Notes: generated by a model from the sequence alone, not told the origin. A DNA stretch of 64,000 nucleotides from Hygrocybe punicea (GCA_963556145.1 OY744461.1:8628891-8692890); one strand, 5' to 3'; positions 46,472 through 57,135 are shown, numbered from the stretch's first letter. A program made the numbers and translations.

Positions 46472-48691
46472 TCAGCCCTCTCGGAGCAGCTTGAGCTCAG
46501 TGTCTGAATATGGTAGGGTCGCATCAATGATGAACCGGTCGAGACCGGCGGGTATTTCGACGGGGGGTAAGAGGAGGTGGTACGGAGGATATATGCCCCG
46601 GGAGGGGCCATCGGCTGGGTTGGATTTGCTGGGGATGTAGGTTGCATGGATCGAGATAATGGAGTCACAAGACTCGATGAAGTTGTGGATGCGTTTAAAG
46701 ATGTCGTTGATGGCTGCATTCCTGCTGCGGCCATTTGGCCAGCCTTCAACGACTCCCATGTTGTCCCCGAATAATTCAAAATGCTGGCCAGTTGTCGCAG
46801 ACCGGGCGACTGATCGAATGAGGAGTTCGAATCCCAGGGCCTCTGCCCAGCCGATGTCGCGTTTACCATCAAGGGTCTTCCATCCTGGAATGAGGCGCCA
46901 AGCGCGCCAGCGGCCAGCAACGACGATTCCGATGCCAATGCCCGAACTGGCATCTGAGAAGGCGTCGAGGTTTGTGAGGTGGACAGGGCTTGGGATTGTC
47001 CGGCCAAGGAAGGGTTGGGCCAGCTTGGCACGCCACCATTGCAGGTCTCCACGGATCGACTGGTCAGCATGGCGTGGCATGAGAGGACGGTCACCGTAGA
47101 TGCCAAGCATGTTCTCCAGGCCGGTGAGGTAGGTGCAGCCTGGAGGGACCACCAGGGATGCGTGAAGGAGCTTTCCGTAGATTTTTTGTACATCGCCGAG
47201 GATGTGGGTAGGCGAGCATTCCCATTCATGGATTGACGTGAGGTATTTGGCCTTCTTCTTTGGTGGAAGGGAGACCATGAGTGTTTCCAGATTCCAATCC
47301 AGGCCAATGAATGTCGTGGTTGAAGCGAAGGGCAGGTCCTTGGATTTCTCCCAGGGGATACCCAGCTGGTCGGATAGACGGTCAATGTCGTCGAAGTTGT
47401 AGGCGAAGCGTTGGTCCTCAGAGGAGCGGGGTGAGTGCGATGATAAGTCGAGGCAAGGGGAAGAGCAATCTTCGTCGAATTCTTCCAGCGTGCCATCGGG
47501 GAAAACTCTGCCACCAAACCAGAGGCGCCCACCATCGTGATGTCGGCCACGGGGGGCAATGTCGGCGTGCCAGTCTCTGCGGCGCATGTTGTATTCGTGG
47601 AGGCGTTCTCGAAGGATCCGGAAGAAGATGTGGTCGTCGACCCATTTGGAGAGAGGTGCCATCCCATGGCAGCGGAATAGCTCGGTGCCTGCATCGCTGA
47701 CGGAGCCATACACTCCGGCTGATGGTGCAACCCCGAAGCAGGTGGCGGTGTCGATGCAGAATTCGTCGGCAGCGAGTCGGACGACGGCACCTGGCCATTG
47801 GGAGGGGTGCAGGGGGATCGTCCGGTATGCCTCTGCCACGTCTCTCGTGGCTGCCTGAGAGCCGGGGGGAAGGCGTGAGATGAGTAAGGAGACGATTGAG
47901 AAAGTCCCCCAGGTGCTGGGGAAGCGGTCCGAGTCGATCTGGGAGTTGATAGAGGGACTCGGGAATTTTGGTGAGGTCTTATGAGGGAATGAATAGTTTT
48001 GTACGTTGCGGAAGTGATTCGGTCGGCCTGGTTTGGGTATGATGCCAAAGGGGGCCGTCTGGAAGGGGCCGATGAGCGTCTCGAGAGTTGACTGAGAAAA
48101 GGGTCCCAGGTATCGGCCTTTGGACAGCTCTTTGGATATGATTTTTTGGAATTCGGAGCTATGTTCAATGATGGAGTCTTTGTTGGGTGGGGCTTGGGTG
48201 CGTGAAATGGTGGGTATCTCAAGATTGAAACCATATCGCATACTTTGAGGGAGATGATCATAGCGAGGCCAGATGCTATTTGAACGGAGTAGCGCTTCCC
48301 AAGCATCCGGTTTATAGGGAGTGAGGGCTTGATGCCTTCTGCGCTCGAGGACAGCCTTGTGCGCCGTGAGTGGTATGACCACATCCGGAGCAGAGGTGAC
48401 GATTGTCGTGGCGGGTGCTGGTGCAGCCGGCCACGCGTTGGAAGTCGACACAGATGGGGCGGCCATCGCGGAGTACGAGGGACTTGTTGACGCGCTGTGC
48501 GAGCGCGAGGTGGAGTCCATCCCAGGTATGCGTTGCGGCGCATTCCACAATTCTGTGGGGGTTGCGACCCAGGCATACGGCGCAGGCAGAGTAGCCCCCA
48601 CTGCCTGCGCCTGCCCGAAAATCCGACTTCTTTTCCGGACATCCTCGGCTGTCGCGAGGCCGGGGTGGAGACCCAGACCTCCTGCGAGCAT
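46472..48691 (-). CDS. Ngaro reverse transcriptase and RNase H
   Basis: Open frame of 739 codons on the minus strand. It contains an RT domain of the DIRS/Ngaro type: FRNVQNYSFPHK, RDVAEAYRTIPLHPSQWPG, then the catalytic KWVDDHIFFR (VDD). An RNase H-like region follows: DAFSDASSGIGIGIVV, ELFGDNMGVVEGW, and HATYIPSKSNPADGPSRG. It copies the element's RNA into DNA for recombinase-mediated insertion. The longer overlapping frame (48720-45454) is a shadow over this part and real only in its C-terminal recombinase. The true start is probably upstream through the gag/zinc-finger reading frame. Confidence 0.82.
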   Translation of the reverse strand: MLAGGLGLHPGLATAEDVRKRSRIFGQAQAVGATLPAPYAWVATPTELWNAPQRIPGMDSTSRSHSASTSPSYSAMAAPSVSTSNAWPAAPAPATTIVTSAPDVVIPLTAHKAVLERRRHQALTPYKPDAWEALLRSNSIWPRYDHLPQSMRYGFNLEIPTISRTQAPPNKDSIIEHSSEFQKIISKELSKGRYLGPFSQSTLETLIGPFQTAPFGIIPKPGRPNHFRNVQNYSFPHKTSPKFPSPSINSQIDSDRFPSTWGTFSIVSLLISRLPPGSQAATRDVAEAYRTIPLHPSQWPGAVVRLAADEFCIDTATCFGVAPSAGVYGSVSDAGTELFRCHGMAPLSKWVDDHIFFRILRERLHEYNMRRRDWHADIAPRGRHHDGGRLWFGGRVFPDGTLEEFDEDCSSPCLDLSSHSPRSSEDQRFAYNFDDIDRLSDQLGIPWEKSKDLPFASTTTFIGLDWNLETLMVSLPPKKKAKYLTSIHEWECSPTHILGDVQKIYGKLLHASLVVPPGCTYLTGLENMLGIYGDRPLMPRHADQSIRGDLQWWRAKLAQPFLGRTIPSPVHLTNLDAFSDASSGIGIGIVVAGRWRAWRLIPGWKTLDGKRDIGWAEALGFELLIRSVARSATTGQHFELFGDNMGVVEGWPNGRSRNAAINDIFKRIHNFIESCDSIISIHATYIPSKSNPADGPSRGIYPPYHLLLPPVEIPAGLDRFIIDATLPYSDTELKLLREG

Positions 48692-48815
48692 CGGTTAACC
48701 GCTTGTGCTCTCGGCTCCATCTGGAGGGGGAGGGGTTGGCAGCGGTGCTGTGGGCTGAACTAATGTCCTGGTCAGCCTGAGCGCGTGGATGCGTAGGGTG
48801 CGGGTGCGGAGAGCA
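48312..48815 (-). CDS. Ngaro Gag C-terminal zinc-finger part
   Basis: A minus-strand frame with Cys/His clusters CAVCLGRNPHRIVEC and CTSTRHDNRHLCSGCGHTTH. This is typical of the nucleic-acid-binding end of Ngaro Gag, where CAVCLGR.. is the hallmark from memory. It is probably the 3' exon of the Gag gene at 49933-49043, joined by splicing across the minisatellite region; the exact acceptor (about 48750-48790) is uncertain. Confidence 0.55.
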   Translation of the reverse strand, partial: CSPHPHPTHPRAQADQDISSAHSTAANPSPSRWSREHKRLTDARRRSGSPPRPRDSRGCPEKKSDFRAGAGSGGYSACAVCLGRNPHRIVECAATHTWDGLHLALAQRVNKSLVLRDGRPICVDFQRVAGCTSTRHDNRHLCSGCGHTTHGAQGCPRAQKASSPHSL

Positions 48816-48944
48816 TGCATGGAGCAAGGGTGTGGCATGCGTGGAGCAAGTGTGTGGCATGCGTGGAGCAAATAAGGGGCATGCATATAGCAAAGAGAAG
48901 GCATGCATGGAGCAAAGAGGAGGCATGCGCAATGCAAAGGAAGG
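48813..48944. repeat. 22-bp minisatellite, six units
   Basis: GCATGC recurs at exactly 22-bp spacing (48813, 48835, 48857, 48879, 48901, 48923), each followed by GTGGAGCAA- or ATGGAGCAA-like sequence. It lies between the Gag N-terminal exon and the zinc-finger part, in a probable intron. Confidence 0.9.
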
Positions 48945-48958
48945 TGGAGGTTGTCGTT

Positions 48959-49933
48959 TTAGATGGATAATGGTAGAGGGAAATCGGGGGGGGCAACAGT
49001 CAGCAAGTGATCTATCATTGGATGGAAGGAGGGGGGACTCACGCGGAAGTCCCTGGTATTGTCTCTATGCTTCCGATCTTCCCAATAAACCTCCTCTTTC
49101 GTTTTACGCAAGACGGATTCATCTATTATGGAGATGTTGTAGGCGCCGCGGGGTGAGGGGATGGCAAGGTGCCATAGCCGTCGTTGTCTAGCCTGGTATA
49201 AGAGCAGGGCCTTCTGGTCAAGGGGGTCGCGGGAGGACCGCATCTCATGGATCTGAAGCTTGCCCCAGAAGGAGGCAAGCATGGCCACGCGATCGGCTGG
49301 CCAGTCGGCCTCCTCCATGGCGAGGATCATCCGGGGGACGGCTTGACAGAAATCTTCCCATTTGATGTCCCTGTCGTCGAGGGCCTTGTTGGAGTCTCTG
49401 GCAGCGGCAGCGGGTACCCAGGATGTCGAGCCATCGGGTTTCCGGGCCATCACCATGGCATCGTCGTCGACTGTGGCGTGTGCTTGCATGGCCTCGTCTA
49501 GGCCCTCATTAGTGTAGTACCAGAGTTCGACGTATTGCCCTTTGTCCATCTTTTTAGTGGCGTAGTTGGACGCGAAGACGGGGGTGATGGAGGGCATCGG
49601 CCGATTCGGGATGGGGATGTACTTGGTCTTGTTCTTCTTCATCTCTTCCTTTCGCACGTCCTCTCGTTCTTGGGCGGCTAGGAGAGCATGTTGTTCCGCG
49701 GCTGCTTGGGCCTGTAAAAACTGTTCTGCTTGCTCCGCCGCGTCGTTGTGTAGCTGATCTTGCCATAATTGCTTTTCTAGGTCGTTACCTGCAGTCCAGA
49801 CGTTGGTGAGCAGTTGTACCGCTTGGGCCTCTGTCGTGGCGGCATTGACAAAGGGTGCTCGGGTTGGGGCATAAAAGAGAGATGCATAGTCCGGGCACTG
49901 GAGTTGGGCAGGGTCGAAGAGAAGTCGAGGCAT
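48959..49933 (-). CDS. Ngaro Gag, N-terminal part
   Basis: 324-codon frame beginning MPRLLFDPAQLQ. It contains an Ala/Gln/Glu-rich helix (about residues 60-95) and a conserved-looking block (KYIPIPNRPMPSITPVFASN; GQYVELWYYTNEGLDEAM; FCQAVPRMILAME; REYVEW-type EVYWEDRKHRDNTRDFR). This order fits capsid-type Gag of fungal Ngaro elements. A GTGAG donor at 49042 directly after RDNTRDFR suggests the last 28 codons are intron and that splicing leads to the zinc-finger exon near 48.8 kb. Confidence 0.7.
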   Translation of the reverse strand: MPRLLFDPAQLQCPDYASLFYAPTRAPFVNAATTEAQAVQLLTNVWTAGNDLEKQLWQDQLHNDAAEQAEQFLQAQAAAEQHALLAAQEREDVRKEEMKKNKTKYIPIPNRPMPSITPVFASNYATKKMDKGQYVELWYYTNEGLDEAMQAHATVDDDAMVMARKPDGSTSWVPAAAARDSNKALDDRDIKWEDFCQAVPRMILAMEEADWPADRVAMLASFWGKLQIHEMRSSRDPLDQKALLLYQARQRRLWHLAIPSPRGAYNISIIDESVLRKTKEEVYWEDRKHRDNTRDFRVSPPSFHPMIDHLLTVAPPDFPLPLSI

Positions 49934-49962
49934 CAGAGAAGTTGGTGTGTGACTTTCGGAGA

Positions 49963-50121
49963 GAAATGAAAGAGATAATCTGCTCTATTGAGCAGGGAAG
50001 ATCTTTTGGAGTGGCAAGTGGGAGTGGCACGAGCTGAGAGGCAGATGCACCACAACTTGCCAAATTCGTACATAGACTTAATTCTAATTTACACTCATTC
50101 TTTGTGTTTGTTAGAAGACAA
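49963..50121 (-). repeat. Ngaro A1 repeat (5' end)
   Basis: 159 bp matching A2 at 36843-37001; starts on the minus strand TTGTCTTCTAACAAAC. The Gag ATG follows 30 bp downstream of it. Confidence 0.88.
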
Positions 50122-50187
50122 CACTTGATCGGCGAAGCATATCAATATGCTGCATTCATCAGAGAATTGATATTGGCGGATATGTAA
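50122..50187 (+). pseudogene. eIF3e-like fragment, 3' part
   Basis: Reads HLIGEAYQYAAFIRELILAD then M and a TAA, continuing the 36403-36516 fragment (family: ..ARYLISEAYCRIH..IDI). With the retrotransposon taken out, one placement of its ends gives an in-frame FRD-HLIGEAY joint. Divergence from eIF3e after GEAY suggests a decayed copy. Confidence 0.55.
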
Positions 50188-53170
50188 CGCATGCCATGTT
50201 GTACAAACAGGTACAAAATTATAACAAACACGGTAACGACTTCTCCTGAGATCTTGACCTTCCACAACCCCGTGACGCGTGACTGAACGTCCAGGGTTGG
50301 TGAGTGTTCGGGGGTCTCTCAAGCGTTCAGTCGTATACAGTATATAGTTGATAATAAACTAATAAACATTGAACAAAAATTTGTCAGCGGTAGCAGCTTT
50401 TCTTTGGCTCAACATTTTGTAGATGAGTAGAACGGCGTTGCTCAGGCTAATGAGGTGAGCCGTTGCTTGTTTTTGATTTATTTGAACAATGCAAAATGGC
50501 AGACGCTGCCCCACCATCTTCGGCTACCCATTGATCAACACCCCACAAACACCAACGCCAACCACGGCAAACACGAAACCGGCAACACCAGCAACACCAG
50601 TGAGACGAACCCAGACGAGGACGACACGGACGAATGCAAGCGGCCACGGAGGGGCCGGTGGTGCGCCCACCTCCTCATCAGTTTTTTATTTATTTCGGGG
50701 GGTAATAATAACTACCTACGACGTCCAACGTCCACAACATCCATGGGGAACAGGACACGGCCGAAACTGGCGTAGACAGCAGGCGACGCGCAACGGCTAG
50801 CAATGACCCCCAGACGAGCGTGGTGCGACCAAACGGGGAGGAAACAAAGAAGATGGGAGGTCAGTGGCAACGGATGCAGTTTAATTTGCACACACCTGCC
50901 TCGACGCCTGTCACCATGCCCACACCACAAATGCGAGAGGAGGCAATGCTCGCCCCAACAATACCCAAGGCCCGCAAACCCAAACAACCCAACGGTGACC
51001 AAGAGGGGGCAATTATGAGCACAACGACAACAGGCGCGGCGGGGGGGGGGCACTGCCTCCCGTTGCATCGGTATTTTTTTTTCATTTTTTACTGACTAAC
51101 TGCAGTCCATGCACACACCAAATGGGGCTGCTCGCATCAAAATCTGCTCAGTATGTGTTTTTTTTGCTTTTCCAGCTATTTCATTCTAATGTACTGACTA
51201 CATGTGATGCAGTGGGACCGTGACGACGACATTGATCACGATGTGCAGGACCCGGGATGACAGGGAAGACGAGGGGCGAGGGACGGCGGGAATGACGGGG
51301 AGTCGGAGACGACGAGTACGGGGACAGGGACAACGACAACGACAACATCAATGACGAGGATGAGGACGGAGATGACGGGGACGGGGACGGGGACGACGAC
51401 GACGACGACACGACGACGGGGTTGACAACGACAGCGACACGAATCAAAATGTCCTGCAACCGCCCGCGCTGGCGGAATCCAGCGGTGAGCCCGCACGCCC
51501 ATCCATCGGCAACCACAATGATGGCGAGTACGGGGATGCGGACAAGGATGATGAAGGCAACAGGGGGCAATGGGGATGGTAACGGGGACTGAAGGGGCCA
51601 ACGGAGACGACGGACAATGCACCACCATGGAGCAGGACAACAACAGACAAGACAGAAGAACAACGACGGTGCGGCAAAAGACAGGGAAGACGCAGTGGGG
51701 GTGGTACTACGCCCACCCCCGCTGAAAAGTTAAGCTTTTTTGCATTCATTCGCACGGTCCTGACTAAATACAGTTATTCTATCCCCATCCCCTAACCTAT
51801 TCCACATCACTATGGGAACGAAGCGCGGCGACGCCCGTCAACCAACGCCCGTCAACCAACGCCCAAAGACGATGGCAAGAATGGCTCCAGTGAGGACAGC
51901 GACAGTGGCGGGCGGTGTAGTAGGGCGTACTCCACGATGGTCCACGAGAAAAGCAACAGCGGCAACATGAAGTAAAACGGTGAAGAAGGTAAGTCCATTC
52001 CTCAAAATTTGTTGTCCATTACTGTGCAAACTAATACTGTTATTTTCATGTAGAACTTTCTCGCTGCCGCGCTGCAAATGGACCACAACGCGCATGCCTG
52101 CGCCACGTCACCTCAACGCCCAACTGAACGGCCAAAACGACAGGCCATCAGGCCCAGGTCAAGTCAAAACGCGATGGGGCCGTAAAGACAGATGCGACAG
52201 GGACGGGGACGACACAGACGGAGCAGACGCGGAGGCAGAAAAAGACAACGACGACGCCAATATGACGAGAACACGACGTAGAACAGGGACAGCACGAAAA
52301 GCGAGAACGACGAAGGGACAACGAAAACGGCGAGAACAGAGGAGGACCAATGAAGGGACAACCAGAACGGCAAGAACAGGCGAGGACCAACACGGGGACG
52401 ACGGGGACGACGGGGACGAGGACAGGGACGGGGATGACGAGGAGGAAGGGGGCTGATGCGGGGGCAAGGGTATGTAGTTTGTTCTCCCCTCTCCCCCTCT
52501 CCCCTTCCCCAGAGATCAAGGGTCAACTCCTGGTTACATCCAGCTGGTATCATCGTATCCAACCATTCCAATTCATGACGTCGGTGAGTACTGCTTTTTG
52601 GAGTTCACTTTGGAATATTCATTGGATTTTGTTTTCAGTTCCTTTTGGCTTTAAGGGTTCGCCTTTGAACGACTCATGGAAACCAGCCGCATATCCTATG
52701 TTCGATCAGACTGGGTAGGAGCCGCAAAAACTTATCCCTCATCCCTTCTAGATCGCAATTTATCCCCATTTTGACCTTTACGCGGCCATTCTGGAAGTTA
52801 TAAATGACGAAGCCGTGTATTTAACGGCGGTTAAGTATCCTTCGTTTGATCTATGTTAGTTCCCTTTCTCCGACTTTCACTTCTCAGACTCACTGGTGAA
52901 CTGACAGACCCTGCTGCCTATCCATATTTCGACATTTATATGGACCATCGACGATAGTCGAAAATACCCGACAGGTTCCAGATCAAGCCGAGATAAGTCA
53001 AGAGTGGTGCCGGCAATAAGGGCAGTAACAGCTACAGCAACGGCAAAGCAACAGCAAAGATAACAAAAACTGCAACCAACAGGCGCAGCACCATCACCAG
53101 TGCAGCATGACGACGGCGGTAACCGCACGAGGGCCAGCACTATATCCCTAGTAAGTACACCACTGTTTTC
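50188..53170. other. Low-complexity tract without a supported gene
   Basis: Repeating blocks of GAC/AAC-rich DNA (for example CGACGACGACGACGACG at about 51393-51412) alternate with A/T-rich connectors. A recurring near-palindromic motif GGTGGTGCGCCCACC appears at about 50660, 51700 and, further on, 54340. ORFs here are Arg/Thr/Asp- or Pro/Ser/Val-rich composition artefacts on both strands. Short GT..AG-like spacers give an exon-like look, but no domain is visible. Confidence 0.55.
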
Positions 53171-54545
53171 CACCACCCTGATATCCTAAAACCACCTCCT
53201 GAGCCCCGAATGTACCTAGCCCCAGTAAGTACATTGATTTGCACCCAACTTGTGCGGCGCTGGCATCAGCACCAGCACCACCAGCATGGGCATGGGCATA
53301 CCTCAGCGCCAACACAAACACAGACCGCCGCACCGGAGACGGCACTAGCACTAGCGATGGTGCCAGCACCAGCACTTGCGCCAGGACGTGCCAGCAACAG
53401 CAACAGCACCAGCACCTGTGCCTGAACCAGCGCGGCACCAGCACCAGCGACGGCCCATCAGTACCACACCAGTATTGTCAAGGTGAAACCGGTATAATGT
53501 CCCTACTTTTTTCGCTATTCTATCTCATGTACACTTTATCATAATATATGATTTTTCATATAATTCAGCGTGAAATGGGTGTACTGGCTTTTTATATATA
53601 TCAAATAGTTATTCTTCTAGTGTAATATACATGAAAATATGCAGAGAGAAAAGAGAAACAAGGAAATAAAAAGCAGGGGGACATATGGGGTGCCACTGAT
53701 GCATTATGGGGTGCTCACGTTCACAGAAGTGTTGGGCTTGGTCTATGTTTGATGGGGAAGGGCGCTAGAGGGTGAGTGAGGGGAGGTGGAAATGGATGGC
53801 AGGGAAGGGGCGTGGAGGTGTGGTGGATGGTGGAAAAAGCAGGGGGATGGATGATGGAGGGTTCCCGGCCTAGAACGAGTGGTGGGAAGGGGTCAGTATG
53901 TGGGGGAAAAAGCAGGAGGGGGTGGGCACCATTAAGGCCCCCCATGGCCCTCTCTGCATTCCATCGCCACTAAAAACAATGGAGACGTCGTCGTCCATGA
54001 TGTCCCAATTGTCCCCACGGTTATTCCCAAAAGGGTAATGTGGGTTCAGGTATGGTGTCCTGATTTGGACACTGTGCCCAAACCACACCCTTCACCTGCA
54101 TACCGTGGGTGGCTGTGGTTATGCGGTTATGCGGGTTGGACTACTCTCAAGACCCAGTAAGTATTCAGTTTTCTTTTATTTTACTATTATTATTTTATTT
54201 TATTTTATTTCCTATATATTTCATATACAAACCAACTCGAAAATGAACAACAACAACGAACAACAACAACAATGAACAACAACAACAACAACTCGGACTG
54301 GGCTCAGCAACGCAAACAACAGAACAAGGCTGGGAGGGTGGTGCACCCACCTACCGGCCCCAGGTATATACCCTAAACCCAGCCCCATCAACACCCACTA
54401 ACCCCCTGCTGCCACCACACCTCATGAACATGGAAGGACCTCATGAACCCCATGGATGTAGTGGGAAAGTTGTACTATTTCCTGATGGCTATGTATTTCT
54501 ATAATTACATTTGGACAATATTTAGTGGCCACCCCATCTTGCTCT
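53171..54545. other. Simple-repeat region
   Basis: An imperfect CAGCAC/CACCAG array (about 53260-53455), G-rich DNA (53690-53950), TTTTA-type repeats (54175-54213) and an (AAC)n-like array (54246-54292). No gene. Confidence 0.6.
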
Positions 54546-55330
54546 TTTGATCACGGAATGGTTGCTCAACCCATTAGCTAGCAGCCCACCCATACACACA
54601 CAAAAACCCATTACCAACGGCAGCAACAGGGATTCACCATCACGGAACTGTTGTGCTAGGTTCCTGCAAATGGCACCTTCAACCCTGCTTCCTGCACTCG
54701 TCTCCTCCCTCTCTCATGGCTCAGCAGTTCATTTGGCAATGGTTATTACCCCGCGGGCTCTCCAGATCAGCATTTCGGTCCCCTCCAGTATGTATACCCT
54801 TCTCTCCCCTTCCGTCTACCCATACTCACTCTCGCAGTGCAAATGATCTGAAGAGCAGCAGACACTCCTCCTCGATTGAGAGTGACTGTGGCTCTGTTGT
54901 CAATGCCTTCACATGTCAAGGGCGAATCAGTCTGTTCCTCCCCATCAGCAAATGTGCAAATTCACTGATGCGTCTTACAAGGTCTGGACCAGACCCACCC
55001 AGACCTTCTGCCCACCAGACAAAAAAGTAGATCCCTTTCTGAGACAGACCCCCATAAGACTGCCGTCAGGAAACAGGGCGGACACTCAGACACCCAGTCC
55101 CGGGTTGTCTCACAGACCCTCAGATAGCAGTAATTATAATAGAAAATATTGAATCGATTTTTATGCAAAACAGTCCATCGCATAGCACCACTGGTATATA
55201 TAAATGCAGGGTGTCCGCCTGCAGGCCCTTAGCGCCATCAACCTTGCCGTAAACCTATCTCAAACTCCAAGTGCGCCAGCGAAAGATTGGAGGAGTTGTT
55301 CTGTTCACGAGAAACCTACGAGACCAGCAT
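54546..55330 (+). other. Open Ser/Pro-rich sequence, not identified
   Basis: Overlapping plus-strand frames (54653-55030, 54913-55152) are Ser/Pro/His-rich, with possible short introns. They resemble disordered N-terminal regions of the basidiomycete-specific genes in this window, but no conserved domain follows. Confidence 0.3.
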
Positions 55331-55367
55331 GAGGTAATTCATTCACAATGGAGGAGAGCCATTACCT

Positions 55368-57135
55368 TTACTCCATGTCTGAGATCATGGCACGCTCATC
55401 TTCATCATCAAACACCATCATATTCACAACCTTCTTGACGTTTCCAGCCTTGTGAGCACCTGTAATAATCCGTTCCCATGTTACCGGTCCAACCTTGGCA
55501 ATAGACATGCTATAGGCCTTTGTTTCCTTGAACCAGTTGAACTCCGAAAATATATCCATCCCTTTATCATTACCGAAAGTCGAGGTCCCATTCGTCCAGA
55601 ATTTGAGAGCACGCTCAGCCTGGAAAATCACCAATCAATGGAAGGACCAATTTGAAACAGCTCAGCACATTACAACACCAAAAAATTCGCATACAAAAAA
55701 CATTGTCATGTAGTGAACATTTTTGGCGGCCATTATTCATTTTTTTGGAGAAGATTGTTCTCAGAATGACTCACTGCAGCAAGAGAGAGGGCGAGTGTGC
55801 TGCAAGGGTTATCATCCTCTAGCAAACCATCAGGTGCACCTGCCGTATCAGCAAGATGTGTGGAAAAACTCTTCAAGACAAGTGGCGACTGCAAAGCATC
55901 AGATTTGATCTGTAAAACTTGTCAATAGCTTCGGTGAGGGTGAGTTGAGTTGGCAGTTGTACCTTTGTATCCTCTTTTGCATACATGAATGGCAAGCCAG
56001 GTCTGAGGGCCCAAGTGGCATAATTTGCACGCCATTTCTGGTCTTCGGGACTTTTGGATGAAACATCTTCTGCTTCAAAGAAAGCCACAACAGCTGGAAT
56101 TCCCTTAACACCAAATTTACCCCTCCAGTCGTAAAAACGCTGCATAGCCTACAAAATTAATGACATGGCAATTAAGAAAGACAAAAATTCTCGGCTAAAA
56201 CACGCACCACTAAATAGACATCGTCATTGGGCTCAATCGGACCATGAGTCTTTGCTGGATAGATGAGGCCGAAACAAGCTTGCATCCCTGCTGCAATATT
56301 GGGGTTGTCAGTATCCCAAGGGTCAACAAGCCCTCCAAGAAACTTCCACCAGAGGGGGCAGAAGGTATCTGCCCAACGTGTTTTGATCTTAGCTGGGAGA
56401 TCACCCGTTGAGGGTCGTCGGCTGGATTTGATGGGAATGGAAATGTCGGCTTTCTCAACCTTGATGGCAGGAACATGCCTGGTGATCTTGACAGTAGACT
56501 GTGACTCACAAAATCCGATTAGTGTCAGGATTGTGTAGGGTAAAAGCATACGGTTGTTTTTGAAGCCTTCATAGATGGCTGCACTGCTGCTTCCTTGCTT
56601 TCATCTTCATCCGCAAAGCCGCCATAGAGATCGGAAAATCTCTCGTCAGGTTCAGCCTGCAGGGTTGCTGTGGAGATAGTAGTAGATTGTCCACCACGGT
56701 GAGATTTGGCATTCGTTTTGTTCCATAACTTAGGTACGTGTATTTTGGTCTTGAACTGAGGCAGGAGACCTGATGGATATGCCAGCTTGGCTTTCTTCAC
56801 AACACTCGGGTCCATCAATCAATCAAACGGCATTGGGAAAAGCAATGTTGTAAGGCTCACATTGGATTGACGTTTTCATCATCGATTTTCCTTTTTGGGA
56901 CCGGACAAATTCCACTTTGGGGAGCAACCACACATTCTGCCTCAATTGCGCCTCGCTCAACACCTCATGTTATCTTTTTCTTCTTGCCTTTCACTTTGAG
57001 GTCTGGGACAACGGGAATGGCTGCACCAGGTGAATCTATATCATGAATTAGATTTGTACCCGCCTCATCTTCGTCAAGATTCTCCCCATGGTCCACGTAT
57101 TCCAGTTCTAGTCAAAGGTTAGCTTACTGCGTTTC
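55368..57135 (-). pseudogene. Basidiomycete-specific gene of unknown function, truncated by the Gypsy LTR
   Basis: Minus-strand exons read, in order: EYVDHGENLDEDEAGTN and PKRKIDDENVNPM (57130-56866), KKAKLAYPSGLLPQF (56815-56550), DLPAKIKTRWADTF and GLVDPWDTDNPN (56500-56215), MQRFYDWRGKFGVKGIPAVV (56145-55900), LQSPLVLKSFSTHLADTAG, and after a clear GTGAGT..TTTCCAG intron AERALKFWTNGTSTFG to 55368. The pattern (W...F.P......DPW, then MQR..DWR, AERAL.FW) matches a repeated uncharacterised Agaricomycete family. A TGA at 56967-56965 interrupts exon 1 (family-like Arg position), and a frame change lies near 55905. The 5' end is cut at 57135 by the retrotransposon. Confidence 0.55.

Larger units (their letters stand above)
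36517..50121 (-). mobile_element. Ngaro-type tyrosine-recombinase retrotransposon, split by a DNA transposon
   Basis: Minus-strand element with the split direct-repeat structure of Ngaro elements: A1 (50121-49963), Gag, RT/RNase H and tyrosine recombinase ORFs, then B1, A2 (37001-36843) and B2 (36689-36517). B1 is broken into 45091-44944 and 37027-37002 by the 7.9-kb IS3EU element. Without that insertion the retrotransposon is about 5.7 kb. As expected for recombinase-mediated insertion there is no clear target duplication, and the eIF3e-like frame on the two flanks can be joined in frame. Ends are uncertain by one or two bases. Confidence 0.85.

Noticed and set aside
46472..48720. N-terminal two thirds of the 1088-codon minus-strand ORF (48720-45454)
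   Set aside because: Overlaps the RT/RNase H frame in another phase and has no motifs; only its C-terminal recombinase part is real.
48813..48944. CRISPR-like array
   Set aside because: The 22-bp units are contiguous with no unique spacers; this is a eukaryotic minisatellite.
50455..53544. Many Arg/Thr/Asp- or Pro/Ser-rich ORFs on both strands
   Set aside because: Low-complexity DNA leaves several frames open at once; no conserved motif.
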